DNA of 54,487 nucleotides from Hyphomicrobiales bacterium (GTDB taxonomy: Bacteria > Pseudomonadota > Alphaproteobacteria > Rhizobiales > Rhizobiaceae). Below are positions 24,457 to 32,895 of this stretch, piece after piece (positions within the stretch are counted from its first letter, which is position 1; each line of letters starts with the position of its first letter). The notes under the pieces are model-generated. The model was not told where the DNA came from. It saw only the letters and a program-made list of their open reading frames with translations, and made no database searches. Made by a program: the position numbers and the translations under genes. Location of the stretch: positions 1 through 54,487 of the forward strand of contig JAJFHV010000005.1 in the NCBI GenBank assembly GCA_021775415.1, read 5' to 3'.

Positions 24457-25353
24457 ATGTGCACTGTTTGTGGCTGTGACTCGCAAAGCCAGCATAAGCA
24501 CTCGATAAATTCCGACCGTGATCAACACGTCCACCCCCACGATGGGCACCATCATCATGAGCACCATCATCATGATACTCACGGCGGCCATCATCACTAT
24601 GGCAAAAATGAAATAGGGTTATCGGCTCCTGGGCGAAGCTCAGCCGAGCTTGTGGAAATTGAGCGGGATATTCTCTCCAAGAATGATGGCTATGCCAATG
24701 CAAACCGGCAGCGGTTTGAAGATTTACACATTCTTGCACTAAATTTGGTTTCCAGTCCCGGTGCCGGAAAAACCACTTTACTCGAGACAACGGTTGCCAG
24801 GCTCAAGCCAACAGTTTCAGTCAGCGTTGTTGAAGGAGATCAAGAAACCGCAAATGACGCTGAACGCATTCGTGCTTTGGACGTTCCCGCAGTCCAGATC
24901 AACACAGGTCGCGGATGCCATCTGGATGCCCACATGGTTGGGCATGCGATTGATGATCTTAGTCCACAACAGGATAGTGTGATTTTCATTGAAAATGTTG
25001 GAAACCTTGTTTGCCCTGCATCGTTCAATCTCGGCGAGGCCGCCAAAGTTGTGATCCTTTCTGTGACTGAAGGGGACGACAAGCCGCTCAAATATCCAGA
25101 CATGTTCGATGCGGCAGATGTGTTGGTTCTCAACAAAATTGATCTTCTTCCCTACGTTCCATTTGACATCGAAAAAGCCATCGACTGCGCTTTGCGTATC
25201 AACCCAAATCTGCAGATTTTGCAGTTATCAGCACTCACTGGTGAGGGAATGGATGAATGGGTGAATGCTATTGAGAAAATGAGGCCCACTGCAATTCATG
25301 TGGGCTCCGGGTCTGATGCGCCTCAATCGTCGGCACAGGCGGGAGGCGGCTGA
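24457..25353 (+). CDS. HypB-like nickel-binding GTPase (metallochaperone)
   Basis: A 298-residue HypB homologue. It begins MCTVCGC, the high-affinity nickel site of HypB, followed by a His-rich stretch (about 13-47, including HHHHEHHHH) for nickel storage. The GTPase domain has the P-loop SSPGAGKTT (99-107), metal ligands C154, H155 (GRGCHL) and C186 (NLVCP), and NKID (226-229). No hydrogenase structural genes are nearby; the next genes are hypA and two ureohydrolases, so nickel delivery to a ureohydrolase is the likely job, as known for guanidine hydrolase accessory proteins. Confidence 0.93.
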   Translation: MCTVCGCDSQSQHKHSINSDRDQHVHPHDGHHHHEHHHHDTHGGHHHYGKNEIGLSAPGRSSAELVEIERDILSKNDGYANANRQRFEDLHILALNLVSSPGAGKTTLLETTVARLKPTVSVSVVEGDQETANDAERIRALDVPAVQINTGRGCHLDAHMVGHAIDDLSPQQDSVIFIENVGNLVCPASFNLGEAAKVVILSVTEGDDKPLKYPDMFDAADVLVLNKIDLLPYVPFDIEKAIDCALRINPNLQILQLSALTGEGMDEWVNAIEKMRPTAIHVGSGSDAPQSSAQAGGG

Positions 25354-25354
25354 T

Positions 25355-25789
25355 ATGCATGAATTGGCACTGGCGCGCAGCGTGATTGAATTGGTTGAAG
25401 AGTATGCAACCGAAAACAACTGTAGCCGTGTGGAGCGAGTTCATGTGAGGTTAGGGCAACTTTCAGCCATGACCCGGGCGCTCTATTTCTGTTTTCGATC
25501 AGCCTCTCGTGGCACCTGTTGTGAAGGTGCAACCCTATGCATCGAAGAAATTCCGTTAACAGTCAAATGCGGCTTTTGTGACGATGTAAAGCAACCCAGT
25601 GGACGTTACAATTTTCGTTGCCCGGATTGTGGGCGCCCGACTCCTCAAGTGGTGACCGGACGGGAAATGCAATTGGTTTCAATTGAACTTGATCGTGGCC
25701 CCAATGATCACCCGCCAAATTTCGGGTCCGATCCGTTAGCAAACCAGAAATCACGAAATACAGAACCGGGAATACAACATGTCGAGTAG
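25355..25789 (+). CDS. HypA-like nickel metallochaperone
   Basis: A 144-residue protein starting MHELALARSV; the N-terminal Met-His-Glu is the nickel site of HypA. The zinc-binding pairs are C72/C75 (CGFC) and C89/C92 (CPDC). The C-terminal 30 residues are an extra, polar tail beyond the usual end of HypA. It starts one base after the hypB-like stop and its own stop lies inside the start of the first ureohydrolase (ATGTCGAGTAG), so the three proteins are translationally coupled. Confidence 0.93.
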   Translation: MHELALARSVIELVEEYATENNCSRVERVHVRLGQLSAMTRALYFCFRSASRGTCCEGATLCIEEIPLTVKCGFCDDVKQPSGRYNFRCPDCGRPTPQVVTGREMQLVSIELDRGPNDHPPNFGSDPLANQKSRNTEPGIQHVE

Positions 25790-26858
25790 TGCAGAAAATC
25801 CATGGAGCTTTGTACCGCACCAACATCGCGGTCCGCATCAGGAAACGGCTCCAGATGCACACACAAGATCACCCAGCAAGCACAATGGTGCCGTCAAATC
25901 AGCTGGGTTGATGACGTTCATGGGAGCACCCTATTGTGAACCCAACCGGGACAAAGTCAGAGAGGCTGGAGCAAAGATCTGCTTCCTCGGTGCGCCGTGG
26001 GATTTGGGCACCATCGTGCGGACCGGCACATCAAGCGGCCCGCAGGGAATCCGGGAAGCTTCGACACAGTATTTTCCCTACATGTTTGAATATGATGTGG
26101 ATTTGCTGACTTTCTTCAATGTGGTTGATTGTGGCGACGTACCGATTGTGCCCGGCAACAATGAAAAGTCCCAGCAATACATCTGTGACTATGTTCGTGA
26201 ATGTCTGGAAGGTGGCGCGCAGGTTATTCTTGTTGGTGGTGATCACTCGGTCCCCATTCCCGGTGCCAGGGCATTGTCCGAATTTCTCGCGGCCAACAAG
26301 CCGGATGAAAAAATGGGGTACCTCCACATTGATTGTCATCTGGATGCCGCTGTCGACTGGGGCGGTATTGAAATCACCAATGCATCCGGCCCGACCGAAG
26401 CCCTGAAACTTGTCAATTGCAATGCCGAAAACATGGCCCACATGGGTTCCAGAAATGGCTTGAACCCAAAGGACTGGATGGACTTCTGGATTGATAATGA
26501 CATCCCGATTATTCCCATGTCCGAGGTTGTTGAAAAGGGTGTTGTGGATCGCACTCGATACATCTTTGAACGCGCCTGGAATGGTTCAAAGGCGGTTTAT
26601 TGTTCATGGGATACGGATTCGCTGGATTGCAGCTGTATGCCGGGAACAAGTTGTCCGGAGTGCTATGGTATCAACGCCCGTGAGGCAATCCAGTTAGCCC
26701 GCACAATGGGCGAATATGGAGCAAACGTGCTCGAATTGGCGGAATTGTCACCAATCTTTGACGCTAGTCAGATGAGCATGAAACTCGCCTGCAACATGAT
26801 CTACCACTATCTCGGCAGCCGTGCAGTCGCACTACAAAAGCGTGGTGAAACACCATGA
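25779..26858 (+). CDS. Ureohydrolase (arginase/agmatinase family), catalytic subunit, probably Ni-dependent
   Basis: A 359-residue ureohydrolase-fold enzyme expected to hydrolyse a guanidino compound, releasing urea, guanidine or a related product. All six binuclear-metal ligands are present: H156 (GGDHS), D185, H187, D189 (IDCHLDA) and D278, D280 (WDTDSLD); the conserved Glu is E322 (AELSP). CysXxx replacements around the site (IDCH, DCSCMPGTSCPEC) are unlike ordinary agmatinases. The N-terminal 40 residues are polar and His-rich. Coupling to HypA/HypB-like chaperones points to nickel rather than manganese. The substrate is unknown. Confidence 0.9.
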   Translation: MSSSAENPWSFVPHQHRGPHQETAPDAHTRSPSKHNGAVKSAGLMTFMGAPYCEPNRDKVREAGAKICFLGAPWDLGTIVRTGTSSGPQGIREASTQYFPYMFEYDVDLLTFFNVVDCGDVPIVPGNNEKSQQYICDYVRECLEGGAQVILVGGDHSVPIPGARALSEFLAANKPDEKMGYLHIDCHLDAAVDWGGIEITNASGPTEALKLVNCNAENMAHMGSRNGLNPKDWMDFWIDNDIPIIPMSEVVEKGVVDRTRYIFERAWNGSKAVYCSWDTDSLDCSCMPGTSCPECYGINAREAIQLARTMGEYGANVLELAELSPIFDASQMSMKLACNMIYHYLGSRAVALQKRGETP

Positions 26859-26910
26859 TGATTTACTTGCCAAATATCAAAGCAGATTTTTACAAAAAGG
26901 ATACGACCCA

Positions 26911-27957
26911 ATGAATCCTGCAAAGGCTTTTGCACATTTGTTTTCGCCACTTGGTGGTGATGATGCGGAGAATTATCGCTCTCCTGGCCAGATTTCATTT
27001 ATGAGGGCTCCCTTCGTTGAAATTGAGAAAAAGGCCTTGAAAGAAACCGGCGTGCGTTATGCCTTTTTGGGGGTGCCCTTCGACGAAGGAAATGTTGGAA
27101 AGCCCGGTTGCGAAGATGGCGCAAGAGAGTTCCGCGTCGCATCACTCGACTACTTCCCATATTGGTTCGAGTTCAATGTTGACCTACATGGCTGTTCTGT
27201 TGATTGCGGCGATGTGCAGATGCCCAGGGTCAATCCCGAGGTTGCACGTAAAAGAATTTACGAAGCCGTAAAGACTGTGTTGGAAGCAGGCCTGACACCG
27301 ATCATTTGTGGAGGCGATCGGTCAATATCGATTCCGGCAACCCAAGCGCTTTCGGATCATATCGGTGCCAATAAGAAAATGGGCTATATGCACCTCGGTG
27401 CACATTTGGATATGGCAGATAGCTGGGCTGGCGAAAAATATGTAGGTCCATGCACGCTGGCGCGCATCACCGAACTTGGAAATTTGGCACCGGAAAATGT
27501 AGCGCATATCGGAGCCAGAAATTCGTTCAATCCCAAAGATCACATCGATCTGATCAAAAAACGCGGAATACGATTCCATCCAATGTTTGAGCTTCTTGAT
27601 CGTGGCATCGATGAAGTTATGGACGAAGCGACAACAAGCGTTTGGGACGGCACTGACGCACAATATTTGAGTTTCAATTTCAATGTGATGGATTCATCTG
27701 CGGCACCTGGGGTGACCGCAACGGAGCCTGGCGGCCTGGAATCCAGGGAAATGATGCGTATCGCAGCCAGGATTGCCGACAGAGGTGGTCCAACCGTAAT
27801 TGATATCAGTGAGCTTTGCCCGATGTTTGATATCAGCGGCTCCACCTCCCGTATGGCGGTATGCGTTGCATCTCGCATCATGGCAGGAGTTGCGGTGAAA
27901 AATGGCGAAATGATTGACGATTCTGTCAGGCGACCAGGATGGAAGCATGGCAAATAA
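26911..27957 (+). CDS. Ureohydrolase-like pseudo-enzyme subunit lacking four metal ligands
   Basis: A 348-residue protein clearly related to the preceding gene (shared RAPF/GAPY start region, YFPYWFEFNVDL versus YFPYMFEYDVDL, SRNxxNPKD). Four of six metal ligands are replaced: R137 for His (GGDRS), G163 for Asp (HLGAHLD), N256 and N258 for both Asp (SFNFNVMD); only H165 and D167 remain. It cannot bind a normal metal pair, so it likely serves as a structural or regulatory partner of the first enzyme. ATG 26911 with AAGGA upstream is preferred over GTG codons overlapping the first gene. Confidence 0.9.
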   Translation: MNPAKAFAHLFSPLGGDDAENYRSPGQISFMRAPFVEIEKKALKETGVRYAFLGVPFDEGNVGKPGCEDGAREFRVASLDYFPYWFEFNVDLHGCSVDCGDVQMPRVNPEVARKRIYEAVKTVLEAGLTPIICGGDRSISIPATQALSDHIGANKKMGYMHLGAHLDMADSWAGEKYVGPCTLARITELGNLAPENVAHIGARNSFNPKDHIDLIKKRGIRFHPMFELLDRGIDEVMDEATTSVWDGTDAQYLSFNFNVMDSSAAPGVTATEPGGLESREMMRIAARIADRGGPTVIDISELCPMFDISGSTSRMAVCVASRIMAGVAVKNGEMIDDSVRRPGWKHGK

Positions 27958-28035
27958 ATTGCTCAGCAAACTGATTGCTCAGCATAAGGGTGCCTTGGGA
28001 ACGCACTGAATTCTAACTAAAACAGGGATGGAAAA

Positions 28036-29127
28036 ATGACATATAATACAAGCAAACTGTTTTCCGGCATAGACCGCCGCACATTTCTTGGTGCTTCTGC
28101 GGGTGCTGTAGCAGCTACCACGATGATACCAAACTTCGCTGCTGCTGCGGGCAGCCTGAATGTTTTGGTCTGGTGTGATCATGCGGACGCAAAACTGATT
28201 GAGCCGTTTGAGGCAGCTCACAATGTGAAAGTAAATGTAAAAACATATGAAGGGACTGGCACTGCGCTGTCGATCCTGGAGCAATCAGCCCCGGGTGACT
28301 GGGACGTTCTGGTGATTGATGCGCCTGATGTTCCCCGCGTCGCCAAAGATGGTATCTTGATGGAACTCCCCAAAGAGATTGCCCCGTGGGATACCATGTT
28401 CCCCGAATTGCGCGATGCCCCTTATACAAGCGTGGATGGCAAGTACTATGCTATCCCAGAGAAGTTTGGGTATTACGGATTTTGTTACGACAAGCGGGTT
28501 GTAGACCCAGCGGACGCCAGTAGCGGTGACATTGGCTGGAATGAAAAATATAAAGGCCGTATTGGCGTTTATGATTACTACTTCCCGATCCTTCAAATGA
28601 TCGGGTTATCCATGGGCTTGAAACCAGCGGATATCAAACAATCGGATCTGGCAGAAATTCGCAAACGTTTGCTCGCGATGAAACCCAATGTAAAAGTCAT
28701 TGGTGACATCGTCAGCGTTCAAAATGCGTTGGTTACAGGAAGTGTGGATGTCATCGTCGGTGGCGCTGAGTTCACCGTTTCCAACCTTATTCCTACTAAC
28801 CCCCATCTTGACTGGACGATTGCAGATGAAGGCGGTCTGATTTGGAACCAGGGTATCGGGGTTTTGGAAAAATCCAATCAGAAAGACCTGGCAATGGAGT
28901 TTGTGAAATGGATTCTGTCTCCAAAAGGTCAGGGCCTGCTGGCGACATCAGAATGCTTCTGGGCCATGCCGGCAAATTCTGCTGCAGAAATCGATGATGA
29001 ATCCAAAGGCCATTTGCGTTGGGACAATCAATCGGACTTCCTGAAGCGTTCTCACGTGTCTTTATTTCCGGACGCTGAAATGGATGCCGCAATGCTGGAT
29101 ATCTGGACTGAGTTTTTGCAGTCGTAG
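28036..29127 (+). CDS. ABC transporter substrate-binding protein, spermidine/putrescine (PotD) type, Tat-exported
   Basis: A 363-residue periplasmic binding protein. The N-terminus carries a twin-arginine signal (DRRTFLGASAG, R14-R15) followed by a hydrophobic stretch ending in AAAAG. The mature protein begins LNVLVWCDHADAKLIEPFEA, the typical opening of PotD/PotF-like proteins, and includes YYAIPEKFGYYGFCYD and the C-terminal WAMPANSAAEIDDE. Such proteins bind cationic amines; in this operon the ligand is likely the guanidino compound cleaved by the ureohydrolase pair. It follows the second ureohydrolase by 78 bases. Confidence 0.9.
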   Translation: MTYNTSKLFSGIDRRTFLGASAGAVAATTMIPNFAAAAGSLNVLVWCDHADAKLIEPFEAAHNVKVNVKTYEGTGTALSILEQSAPGDWDVLVIDAPDVPRVAKDGILMELPKEIAPWDTMFPELRDAPYTSVDGKYYAIPEKFGYYGFCYDKRVVDPADASSGDIGWNEKYKGRIGVYDYYFPILQMIGLSMGLKPADIKQSDLAEIRKRLLAMKPNVKVIGDIVSVQNALVTGSVDVIVGGAEFTVSNLIPTNPHLDWTIADEGGLIWNQGIGVLEKSNQKDLAMEFVKWILSPKGQGLLATSECFWAMPANSAAEIDDESKGHLRWDNQSDFLKRSHVSLFPDAEMDAAMLDIWTEFLQS

Positions 29128-29178
29128 ATTATTGCAAACACTGTATCCTATTGGAGCAGTGTTTATGGAGCAGAAGAC

Positions 29179-30072
29179 ATGACTAACATCTCTGTCCCAA
29201 GGGAGCGGACTGAACGTCCTCCCTCCTCCCTGGGTGGGCTACCTGTTACCAAATGGGTGGCCTACCCGGCCTTTATTTTTTCAATTCTTTTTTTCGTTGC
29301 GCCATTTCTGATTATGTTTGCGGTCAGTTTTTGGCAACGCATATCCGGGCGTCTTGAAGCTACCTGGACGATCCAGAACTACGAGAAATTCTTTTCCAAA
29401 AGCTATCTGGTTGAAGCACTGTTCAATTCGCTAGAGGTAACAATCATCACCACAATCATCAGCGTGCTAATCGCTTATCCTCTGGCCTATATTGTGGCGT
29501 TTAAAGTGCCAACGAAATGGCAGCGGATTATTCTGCTGCTGACCATTCTCCCCTTTTGGACGGCCTATGTTGTGCGGTCCTACAGTTGGCTGTTGGTATT
29601 ATCTGACAACGGAATTGTGAACTCCACCATGTTGTCACTGGGGATAATCAATGAACCTTTGAAACTTGCTTACACAAGAGGCGCCACAATTTTGGGATTT
29701 GTGCATTTCTTCACCATGCTGCTGGTGCTTACGATCTATGCGAATTTGATTCAGATACCGAAAAATCTACTTCATGCGGCCTCTGACTTGGGCGCGAGTG
29801 CGACTCAGACATTCTTGCGTGTAACACTGCCCCTGAGCCTGCCCGGTGTGGCGGTTGGTGCTTTCTTGACCTTTGTCATCACCATCGGCGATTACATTAC
29901 GCCACAGATTCTTGGGGGCAATACGGAGTTGCTGGTCCCCCAGGCGATTATGTTGCAAATCTCCAGAACAGCCGATTTCCCAATGGCAGCTGTTATGAGC
30001 ATCGTCTTGATGGCCGTTGTCACCGGACTCTATTTGATCTTCCAACGTTATTTGAAACTGGATCGAATATGA
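29179..30072 (+). CDS. ABC transporter permease, PotB type
   Basis: A 297-residue inner-membrane permease with six predicted segments. The cytoplasmic EAA loop is AASDLGASATQTFLRVTLP followed by SLPGV, the contact with the ATPase. The region after the first segment is long, as in PotB. Its stop overlaps the start of the second permease by four bases (ATGA), showing tight co-translation. It forms the import channel with the next gene for the substrate bound by the Tat-exported binding protein. Confidence 0.93.
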   Translation: MTNISVPRERTERPPSSLGGLPVTKWVAYPAFIFSILFFVAPFLIMFAVSFWQRISGRLEATWTIQNYEKFFSKSYLVEALFNSLEVTIITTIISVLIAYPLAYIVAFKVPTKWQRIILLLTILPFWTAYVVRSYSWLLVLSDNGIVNSTMLSLGIINEPLKLAYTRGATILGFVHFFTMLLVLTIYANLIQIPKNLLHAASDLGASATQTFLRVTLPLSLPGVAVGAFLTFVITIGDYITPQILGGNTELLVPQAIMLQISRTADFPMAAVMSIVLMAVVTGLYLIFQRYLKLDRI

Positions 30073-30863
30073 ATGAGCACCAAAATCTAAACTGGCCCGC
30101 CGCGAGCTACCTGGTTGTTGTACTCGGCTTCATTTATTTGCCGGTGGTAATCCTCGTCTTGTTCTCATTTCAGGATGGTCTGTTGCCCGTTCCGCCTTTT
30201 AATGGGCCAAGCTTACAATGGTATTACAAGCTCTTAAGCAATGAACGGCTCGTCGATGCGCTTTTGAACTCGGTGATTGTTGCTGTGCTGTCGGGCCTGG
30301 TCACAACACTGCTGGGCTTCCTGGCGGCCTACGGTCTTTCCAGATCACCCGTTACTTTTTCCGGTTCCGCACGATTTCTGCTTATCGCCCCGATAACCGT
30401 TTCCTATCTGATTATCGGCATTGGATTGCTCATTACATTTAATCTTGTAGGCGTTGGAAAATCGCTGTTTTCTGTTGGATTAGGTCATGTGGTAATCAAT
30501 CTGCCCTTGGCTTTTGCGATCATTTCCTCGCAGATGAATGACAGTCACAAGAATATCGATGCAGCTGCTCACGATCTCGGTGCCAGCGATTTGCAAACGA
30601 TTGTGCTCATTTCTGCCCCAATGATGAAACCATCGCTTCTGGCAGCGTTCTGTTTGTCGGCAACCCTTTCCTGGGACGAGTTTATCGTGGCATTCTTGCT
30701 GAGCAGGTTTGAGGTTACCCTGCCGGTTATGATTTTTGAAATGCTGCGTGCCGGTTTAACCCCGGAGGTTAATGCGGCCGGTACCATTGTATTTGCGATT
30801 TCACTAATGATCGTCCTGTTTGCCGCGAGCACATTATTAATCAAACAACGAGACACCAAATGA
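30069..30863 (+). CDS. ABC transporter permease, PotC type
   Basis: A 264-residue inner-membrane permease with six predicted segments and an EAA loop AAHDLGASDLQTIVLISAP. PYLPVVILVLFSF-like wording at residues 20-40 (YLPVVILVLFSFQ) is typical of PotC proteins. It overlaps the gene on each side by four bases (ATGA), so all transporter genes from 29179 to 31936 are translated together. Confidence 0.93.
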   Translation: MNEHQNLNWPAASYLVVVLGFIYLPVVILVLFSFQDGLLPVPPFNGPSLQWYYKLLSNERLVDALLNSVIVAVLSGLVTTLLGFLAAYGLSRSPVTFSGSARFLLIAPITVSYLIIGIGLLITFNLVGVGKSLFSVGLGHVVINLPLAFAIISSQMNDSHKNIDAAAHDLGASDLQTIVLISAPMMKPSLLAAFCLSATLSWDEFIVAFLLSRFEVTLPVMIFEMLRAGLTPEVNAAGTIVFAISLMIVLFAASTLLIKQRDTK

Positions 30864-31936
30864 CCGGCAATTTTGTAGAATTCTCAAACATTACAAAAAA
30901 ATTTGATGAACTGGTTGCCCTCGACGACGTCAATTTGACGATTGATCATGGTCAGTTTGTCGTCTTGCTGGGCCCATCAGGTAGTGGCAAGACGACCTTG
31001 CTATCCATTCTTGGGGGATTCCTGAATCCGACCTCCGGCGAAGTTCGAATAGAGGGTGAAACAGTAACTGACCTTCCACCGGCACGCAGGCCAACGGTCA
31101 CTGTTTTTCAGGACTATGCCTTGTTTCCGCATATGACGGTTCGTGACAACATCGCCTTTGGACTTGCAATGCGTAAGGTTACCAAGTCTGAGCGGCACCA
31201 ACGGGCCGATGAGATCCTGGCAACTGTGGGGCTTGAGGGTTTGGGGAGCCGCAAAATCCAACAATTGTCAGGCGGTCAACGCCAGCGTGTCGCCTTGGCA
31301 AGAGCTATTGTCGTCGAACCGAAAGTCTTGTTACTTGATGAACCGTTGGGCGCGCTGGACCTCAAGATCAGGCGACAGATGCAAGACGAGCTTGTTCAAT
31401 TGCAACGGCGGATTGAAACTACCTTTGTTCATGTTACTCACGACCAGGAAGAGGCCATGAACATCGCCGATGTAGTGGTTGTCATGAGCAATGGTCGTAT
31501 CGAAGACGTTGGGCCACCCGAACGGGTCTACCTGCGTCCATCCAGTTTGTTTTCAGCAAATTTCATGGGCGACACGAATATTCTGGAAGGTCGCACCGTC
31601 GGCAAGTCGGCGAACAAAGTGAAAATGGAAACATCAGTCGGAACCATTGCAGCTGTTGGGAATGTTGGTGCGAATGAAGATGTTTCACTCTCGATCCGCC
31701 CGGAACAATTGTATCTGGAAAAACCCAAGGCGAGTGATGCGGTAAATCTTGGAAATGTTCGAATCCAGTCCACGGTGTTCCAGGGCCCACAAAGATTGTG
31801 CCATGCAGTTTCAGTTGATAGTTCAAAGAACACCTGGCTCATACGATTGCCAGCTCAGCTAACAATTGAGGATGAAACTGTTATCCCGCTTTGGGCGAAG
31901 CAGTCTGAAATTGTTGTTATTCCGGGCATTTCCTAA
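30860..31936 (+). CDS. ABC transporter ATP-binding protein, PotA type
   Basis: A 358-residue ATPase with Walker A GPSGSGKTT (38-46), Q-loop VFQDYALFPHM, signature LSGGQRQRVALARA, Walker B VLLLDEPLGALD and the H-loop VTHDQEEA. The C-terminal 110 residues form a TOBE domain, where polyamine and other import ATPases sense or regulate. It powers uptake through the two upstream permeases. It begins with a four-base overlap with the second permease. Confidence 0.95.
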   Translation: MTGNFVEFSNITKKFDELVALDDVNLTIDHGQFVVLLGPSGSGKTTLLSILGGFLNPTSGEVRIEGETVTDLPPARRPTVTVFQDYALFPHMTVRDNIAFGLAMRKVTKSERHQRADEILATVGLEGLGSRKIQQLSGGQRQRVALARAIVVEPKVLLLDEPLGALDLKIRRQMQDELVQLQRRIETTFVHVTHDQEEAMNIADVVVVMSNGRIEDVGPPERVYLRPSSLFSANFMGDTNILEGRTVGKSANKVKMETSVGTIAAVGNVGANEDVSLSIRPEQLYLEKPKASDAVNLGNVRIQSTVFQGPQRLCHAVSVDSSKNTWLIRLPAQLTIEDETVIPLWAKQSEIVVIPGIS

Positions 31937-31962
31937 TGCCCAAATTTAACGGGAGTGCCTGA

Positions 31963-32583
31963 ATGAATGTTCAAGTAAAATTGAATAAGAACGAAAAAGC
32001 AGATGAAATACTGGAAACTGCATTTGAATTGTTTTCGAGGAATGATTTTTCAGACGTTTCAATGAAGGACATAGCGAGTAAGTCAGGCACAACTTATTCT
32101 CTCGTGTATTACTATTTCAAAAGTAAGGATGAAATATTCCACTCGTCTGTTAGGTGGGCCTTACAAATATCAATCGATTCCTACAAAAAAATTGATCACG
32201 CTAAACACGATCCGGTGGAAGCAATAAACATGTGGCTGGATATCAACATAAAACACTCAAAACACTTGAGGCGTTTATGCAGAATCATGCTTGAATCATC
32301 CAGCAGACTCGGAAGAGCACCCAATATTGAAGCGCACATAAAACAGTTCTATAAATTTGAAAATGACATTCTCACAAACAGCATAAGAAGAGGCGTGGAA
32401 TCCGGCGCTTTTAAGTGCGACGATCCGGTGAGCATGGCCGCTTTCGTTTCAACAGGTATTGATGGAATCTACTACGGAACTCTGACGCGACCTGGCTTCA
32501 GAATTCGCAAAGCAATTGAACTGTTACGCACAAATACCTTCAATTTATTGGGTTTTGCAGAAGCAGAAAGCGCAAGTGGCTAA
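31963..32583 (+). CDS. TetR family transcriptional regulator
   Basis: A 206-residue repressor. Residues 10-60 are the TetR helix-turn-helix (ILETAFELFSRNDFSDVSMK then IASKSGTTYSLVYYYFKSKD), and the C-terminal helical domain would bind an inducer. It follows the importer ATPase by 26 bases in the same orientation, so it is probably the autoregulated local repressor. The palindrome at 24297-24312 in front of the operon is the best candidate operator. The inducer may be the imported guanidino compound. Confidence 0.9.
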   Translation: MNVQVKLNKNEKADEILETAFELFSRNDFSDVSMKDIASKSGTTYSLVYYYFKSKDEIFHSSVRWALQISIDSYKKIDHAKHDPVEAINMWLDINIKHSKHLRRLCRIMLESSSRLGRAPNIEAHIKQFYKFENDILTNSIRRGVESGAFKCDDPVSMAAFVSTGIDGIYYGTLTRPGFRIRKAIELLRTNTFNLLGFAEAESASG

Positions 32584-32660
32584 AACGCACAAGCAACAAT
32601 CTGGTGGATGTGAGCGTTCCGGTTGGAACAAGAGTTATATCAAATGAAGGAGAAAATTAG

Positions 32661-32855
32661 ATGAAGTTTATTTACCAGCCCATCGGATTGATTGTGATAA
32701 TTTGCAGTTTTTATCTCACCTCAGCTCATGCTCATCCCAGTAGTCAAATTGTTCATTCGCACACAAATTGGACAGGTCTTGTAGTCATCGCTGCGGTAGT
32801 TGTTGCCTTGATGGTTCTGAATACAATGATCATTGCCAAACGACAAAAAACATAA
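32661..32855 (+). CDS. Small His-containing membrane protein
   Basis: A 64-residue protein, unrecognised by name. A signal-like hydrophobic segment (5-22) is followed by a short periplasmic-looking loop rich in His (AHAHPSSQIVHSHTNW), then a second hydrophobic segment (38-56) and a basic end. Small His-loop membrane proteins of this kind accompany some nickel and cobalt uptake systems, so a role in nickel acquisition for the upstream enzyme is possible but unproven. AAGGAG lies about nine bases before the ATG. Confidence 0.6.
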   Translation: MKFIYQPIGLIVIICSFYLTSAHAHPSSQIVHSHTNWTGLVVIAAVVVALMVLNTMIIAKRQKT

Positions 32856-32895
32856 CAAATTTGGGGTGTAAATACATTTAGTTGGAAGTGTGTGC

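Noticed and set aside
24457-25789. hypA/hypB as hydrogenase maturation genes
   Set aside because: No hydrogenase subunits or hypCDEF genes occur in the window, and the genes are translationally coupled to a ureohydrolase.
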